NCBI RefSeq assembly: GCF_003122325.1
Contig: NZ_QFBC01000016.1
Coordinates: 1-64,000 of the forward strand
Direction: 5' to 3'
DNA length: 64,000 nt
Source: Rhizobium album
GTDB taxonomy: Bacteria; Pseudomonadota; Alphaproteobacteria; Rhizobiales; Rhizobiaceae
The notes under the pieces were generated by a model. The model worked only from the letters and a program-made list of their open reading frames with translations. It had not been told where the DNA came from and searched no databases. The position numbers were made by a program, and so were the translations under genes. Positions 61,083 to 64,000 of the stretch are shown in pieces; positions within the stretch are counted from its first letter, which is position 1; the number at the start of each line of letters is the position of its first letter.

Positions 61083-61141
61083 GTGTATTATACACTTTCA
61101 TGTTGACGCGCTTCCTACTTCCGGTTATGTGCATATTACAC
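61083..61141 (+). promoter_or_regulatory. Promoter flanked by two 13-bp operator-like repeats
   Basis: GTGTATTATACAC (61083-61095) is a perfect palindrome around one base, and GTGCATATTACAC (61129-61141) matches it at 10 of 13 positions. Between them TTGACG (61103-61108) and TATGTG (61126-61131) form a sigma-70-like promoter with 17-base spacing, so the second repeat overlaps the -10 box. This is the layout of a repressed efflux-pump promoter; the repressor gene is not in the window. Confidence 0.55.
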
Positions 61142-61226
61142 ATTGATCAGGTGATGTAAAAATCCCTGCGCAGCGTATTTGGGCGTCCGCGATTCATGTG
61201 CGGTCAATAGCAGGGAGCCGCGAAAG

Positions 61227-62486
61227 ATGGACATCGACGCATCTACAGCAGAGAACGACACAGCAGCGCCAAAGCTTGAATGGCGCGTGATGCTGCCGGT
61301 CTTTCTCAGCGTAAGCCTCTATGCGGCGAGTGCGGCCGCAGCCTTGCCAATTCTGCCATTTTATCTCAAAGAGATGGGCGGAACGCCGCTCGTTTTCGGT
61401 ATCGTTATCGCCACTGAAGCGCTAACTCAATTTGTGGCGGGACCAGTGGTCGGCCAGCTTTCAGATCGCGTGGGACGTAAAAAAATTCTGCTGGCAACGC
61501 AGGTGACTGCTTTTACCAGCTTCCTCATGCTCGCTCTGGCAAACGCGGTATTTCCCGCTCTGTTGGCGCGCGTTCTATTCGGCTTTACGGGCGGGACATT
61601 CACCGCTGCCGCCGCGTACGCCGCGGACCACAGTTCCCCGGCAAACCGTCGGCAGGCCATAGGCATCCTAAATGCCGCTGTTGGGCTTGGAGGTATCGCC
61701 GGAGCGGGACTGTCGGGTTACCTGTCCGGCATCTCGCTAACTGTTCCAATTTACGCCGCAATGGGCTTCTCCGCGACCAGCTTCGTCGTGACAGCTGCCT
61801 TAATCAAGGGTCATGTAGCATCCCACGGCTTCGATGAGACCGTCAAGAGCCGGGCTGCGTCCGATAAGGCTTCAATCAGGTCGATCATCAGCTCTCCCTT
61901 GATCAGAGTGCTTGTGATCGTACTGCTCTGCTACTTTTTTGCCTATGGTATGTATGGCTCCCAGATCGCCAACTATCTTCAAGCGACTTTCACCAGTGAA
62001 GGCAATTCGTTTGGACCGCGCGAGCTAGGCTACATAATGGCCGCGGACGGTGCGATCAACATCCTTGTCCAGTTATTCCTGCTGCAATGGCTCGGGCGAT
62101 ACTTCACGGAACGCCGGCTGATTCTCCTCATATGCGCCATTGTGGCTGTCGGCTACATCACTGTGGCCTTTGCGATGACGCTTCCGGTTCTTGTCTTTGC
62201 CCTGCTTTGCGTAAGTGTCGGTGACGCCTTGGCGCGCCCCACCTTCATCTCGGCGCTCTCCGTCCATGCTCCACGCGAACGTCAAGGAATCGTGCTGGGA
62301 ACCGCGCAATCGCTGCTTGCAGCTACGGAGACCGTCTCCCCCGTAATAGCCGGCTTTCTTATAGCCCAGGCACTCTATGGTGTCTGGACCGGCGCGATCA
62401 TCGCGTTCGTTGCGCTTGCCGCAGCAGTCGCGTGGACAAGACTGCCGCTCACTGACCCTGAGGCAGAGGGACAGGCGAATGAATAA
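61227..62486 (+). CDS. MFS transporter of the drug:H+ antiporter type (TetA-like)
   Basis: 419 residues with about 12 membrane segments. Motif A in the 2-3 loop reads GQLSDRVGRKKILL, and the segment ARVLFGFTGGTFTAAAAYAADHSSPANRRQAIGILNAAVGLGGIAGAGLSGYLSG follows the TetA/DHA1 pattern with motif C-like GxxxGxGL. It would export a toxic compound in exchange for protons. Tetracycline resistance should not be assumed from sequence. ATG at 61227 has GGGAG upstream. The promoter carries two operator-like repeats. Confidence 0.85.
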   Translation: MDIDASTAENDTAAPKLEWRVMLPVFLSVSLYAASAAAALPILPFYLKEMGGTPLVFGIVIATEALTQFVAGPVVGQLSDRVGRKKILLATQVTAFTSFLMLALANAVFPALLARVLFGFTGGTFTAAAAYAADHSSPANRRQAIGILNAAVGLGGIAGAGLSGYLSGISLTVPIYAAMGFSATSFVVTAALIKGHVASHGFDETVKSRAASDKASIRSIISSPLIRVLVIVLLCYFFAYGMYGSQIANYLQATFTSEGNSFGPRELGYIMAADGAINILVQLFLLQWLGRYFTERRLILLICAIVAVGYITVAFAMTLPVLVFALLCVSVGDALARPTFISALSVHAPRERQGIVLGTAQSLLAATETVSPVIAGFLIAQALYGVWTGAIIAFVALAAAVAWTRLPLTDPEAEGQANE

Positions 62487-62686
62487 ACATCCTGTTTTCG
62501 GTCAATGGCAGCGCTCCTCATCGAATTCGGCTCGAGAGTAACCACTTAATGACAAGCCAGAACATCTTGGAAGACAGAATCGATTTGGGGTCTGCGGGAG
62601 AAATCTTGAAGACTTCCGCCGCGTATGATGCGCTCTTTCGTAGCTATTCCCGGACGCTGGCTGCTCGCTTCGCGATCACCTCGTGG

Positions 62687-63850
62687 ATGCGGACATTGAT
62701 ACTCCTTTTGTTCGCCACGTTGTTTCTTTTCGGCTGCACGCACACGCCAGAGCGCGCTCTCAACGCCCTTGAGGCCGACAATGCCTCGATCGCGGGATAT
62801 GGTGAAATCCGAGCCTACCGCTATTCGCCGCGCAATGAAGTGCTTGCAAGCCATCGCGACTGGATGGTCAAGACCCATCCCAATGACAAAAATATACTGA
62901 TGATCTCCGGTGGTGGCGCCAGCGGCGCTTTCGGTGTCGGCGTGCTCGCTGGATGGAGCGCCACGAACACGCGCCCGCGCTTTGATGTCGTAACCGGCGT
63001 CAGTACAGGCGCCTTGATCGCGCCATACGCCTTTCTAGGTTCGGCTTACGACAAGACGCTGGTGCACCTATTTACCAGCGGCGTTGCCCAGGAGCTTGTC
63101 GCGATCAATGGGCCATTCGGGGTATTAGGTTCAAGTCTGCTTAAGCCCGAGCCGCTCAAAAAACATGTTGAACGCTCGATCACACCAACTATTCTTAACC
63201 AGATTGCCGCCGAACACCGCAACGGTCGACGGCTGCTTGTTCTCACGACAAACCTCGATACCCAACGCGGCGTGATCTGGAACATGGGTGCCATTGCTGC
63301 AAGCGGGAACCCGGACGCCCTGAAGCTGTTTCGAGATGTTATCGTCGCTTCGGCAAGTGTCCCCGGCGTCTTTCCTCCAGTCATGATCCAGGCAACGTCA
63401 AACGGACGGCAGTTTCAGGAACTGCACTCCGACGGAGGATCAACGTCCCAGATTTTGACACCACCTCTTCTTGTCGAAAACGCGCTGTTTTCCAAGACGC
63501 CCGTTCAGCAAAAAGTCAATCTGTACGTGATCGTCAACAACGCGCTCATCCCTGAGTTCAACGTTACGCCTAACAGGACAGTGCCGTCTCTGGGCCGAGC
63601 ATACGCGACCTTCCTGAAGTCTCAGGCGCAGAGCGAATTGACCGCGCTATACAACCACGCCCGCCGCACAGGAGCGAATTTCAATTTAGCATCAATCGAC
63701 GTGCAGATTCCCTATTCAATGCTTAATCCGCTCGACAGGAACTACATGCAGGCCGTGTACAGGCTTGGCTACGAGCAGACTACCTCCGGGGCATTGTGGA
63801 AGGATACGCCAATCTTTCCGCTGAAATTATTACAGCCTGTTTCACAATGA
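62687..63850 (+). CDS. Patatin-like phospholipase lipoprotein
   Basis: 387 residues from ATG 62687. The start RTLILLLFATLFLFGC is a lipoprotein signal with Cys after the lipobox LFG, so the mature protein should be membrane-anchored. The patatin fold has the oxyanion loop SGGGASGAFGVG, the nucleophile elbow GVSTG and the catalytic Asp in HSDGGSTSQ, a serine-aspartate dyad hydrolysing lipid acyl groups. A longer in-frame ATG at 62549 has a GAGAG site but would place 46 residues before the lipoprotein signal. It follows the MFS gene on the same strand. Confidence 0.85.
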   Translation: MRTLILLLFATLFLFGCTHTPERALNALEADNASIAGYGEIRAYRYSPRNEVLASHRDWMVKTHPNDKNILMISGGGASGAFGVGVLAGWSATNTRPRFDVVTGVSTGALIAPYAFLGSAYDKTLVHLFTSGVAQELVAINGPFGVLGSSLLKPEPLKKHVERSITPTILNQIAAEHRNGRRLLVLTTNLDTQRGVIWNMGAIAASGNPDALKLFRDVIVASASVPGVFPPVMIQATSNGRQFQELHSDGGSTSQILTPPLLVENALFSKTPVQQKVNLYVIVNNALIPEFNVTPNRTVPSLGRAYATFLKSQAQSELTALYNHARRTGANFNLASIDVQIPYSMLNPLDRNYMQAVYRLGYEQTTSGALWKDTPIFPLKLLQPVSQ

Positions 63851-64000
63851 GTTCGTCACCCGCAGCGCGGGCCGCCTCTCGTAAGGTTCTCGGATAGTGC
63901 CTTATCAAATGAACCGCACACTGAGGCGGCAACAAAAATGTGCGTTCCGCGCCCTTTAGCTCTGACACGTGCATGCCTGCTTAGGCGGTGCATGATTTAC

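Noticed and set aside
61227-62486. Naming the efflux protein as a tetracycline resistance determinant
   Set aside because: The DHA1 pattern is shared by many drug and metabolite exporters; sequence motifs alone do not give the substrate.
1-64000. CRISPR arrays, tRNA, rRNA, replication origin, phage or defence genes
   Set aside because: No regularly spaced identical repeats, cloverleaf sequences, replication initiators, phage structural genes or known defence motifs were recognised anywhere in the window.

Overview
The window reads like an accessory replicon or catabolic island of an alphaproteobacterium of the Rhizobiales, probably Rhizobiaceae (Rhizobium, Agrobacterium, Shinella and relatives). 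Reasons: the base composition is fairly GC-rich, most genes have GGAG-type ribosome binding sites, there is an AapJQMP-type amino acid transporter in the order typical of rhizobia, and LysR/GntR regulators and ABC transporters are very dense. There are no rRNA, tRNA, replication or core housekeeping genes, and no CRISPR array. The taxonomic call is inference.

Layout. (1) 1-1.8 kb: insertion sequences. The first codons of an IS110-family transposase run off the left edge, and a complete IS3-family element (146-1754, 25-bp inverted repeats, 3-bp target duplication) is inserted just upstream of them. (2) 1.8-8 kb: MFS permease and FAD oxidoreductase divergent from a GntR/FCD regulator, then an exported metallo-beta-lactamase-fold hydrolase and a LysR regulator. 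(3) 8.2-32.5 kb: a peptide and amino-acid catabolic island. It holds a D-amino-acid dehydrogenase, an M19 dipeptidase, two 304-residue paralogous LysR regulators, two paralogous Tat-exported peptide-binding proteins, RidA, a class I aminotransferase, a ureidoglycolate-lyase-family protein, one peptide ABC permease set with a fused two-domain ATPase, two M81 (MlrC-type) metallopeptidases, an M20 amidohydrolase, a MalY-type PLP enzyme and an Aap-type transporter. A 17-bp inverted repeat of the form GTTGC-N7-GCAAC, which fits the LysR box T-N11-A, recurs in front of most of these transcription units and suggests one regulon. (4) 33.1-35.9 kb: thioredoxin-reductase-like flavoprotein plus methyltransferase, divergent from an Rrf2 regulator, then decayed IS110 and possible IS21-type remnants.

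(5) 35.9-53.7 kb: a long co-oriented run probably controlled by a GntR/UTRA regulator through a repeated 14-bp operator (ATTGTACGMACAAT). It encodes a fumarase/aspartase-family lyase, two aldehyde dehydrogenases, a Liv-type transporter (GHMKF), a short-chain dehydrogenase, an Rbs-type sugar transporter with two permeases, and a Tat-exported GMC oxidoreductase. This looks like import and stepwise oxidation of an unidentified small carbon compound. (6) 53.7-58.2 kb: a graveyard of degenerate second copies of genes from region 5 (permeases, short-chain dehydrogenase, aldehyde dehydrogenase), interrupted by a frameshifted chemoreceptor and by an intact AraC regulator/PfpI pair. (7) 58.2-60.5 kb: a second lyase (carboxymuconate cycloisomerase type) and a short-chain dehydrogenase whose upstream region repeats the AraC-type site found in front of the PfpI gene. 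(8) 61-64 kb: an MFS drug-efflux-type transporter behind a promoter with two 13-bp operator-like repeats, and a patatin-like lipoprotein.

The most interesting signals are the shared LysR-type operator across region 3, the AraC-type repeated site in regions 6-7, and the decayed duplicate of the region 5 catabolic genes. All functional substrates are inferred from families. Nothing here was checked by database search.
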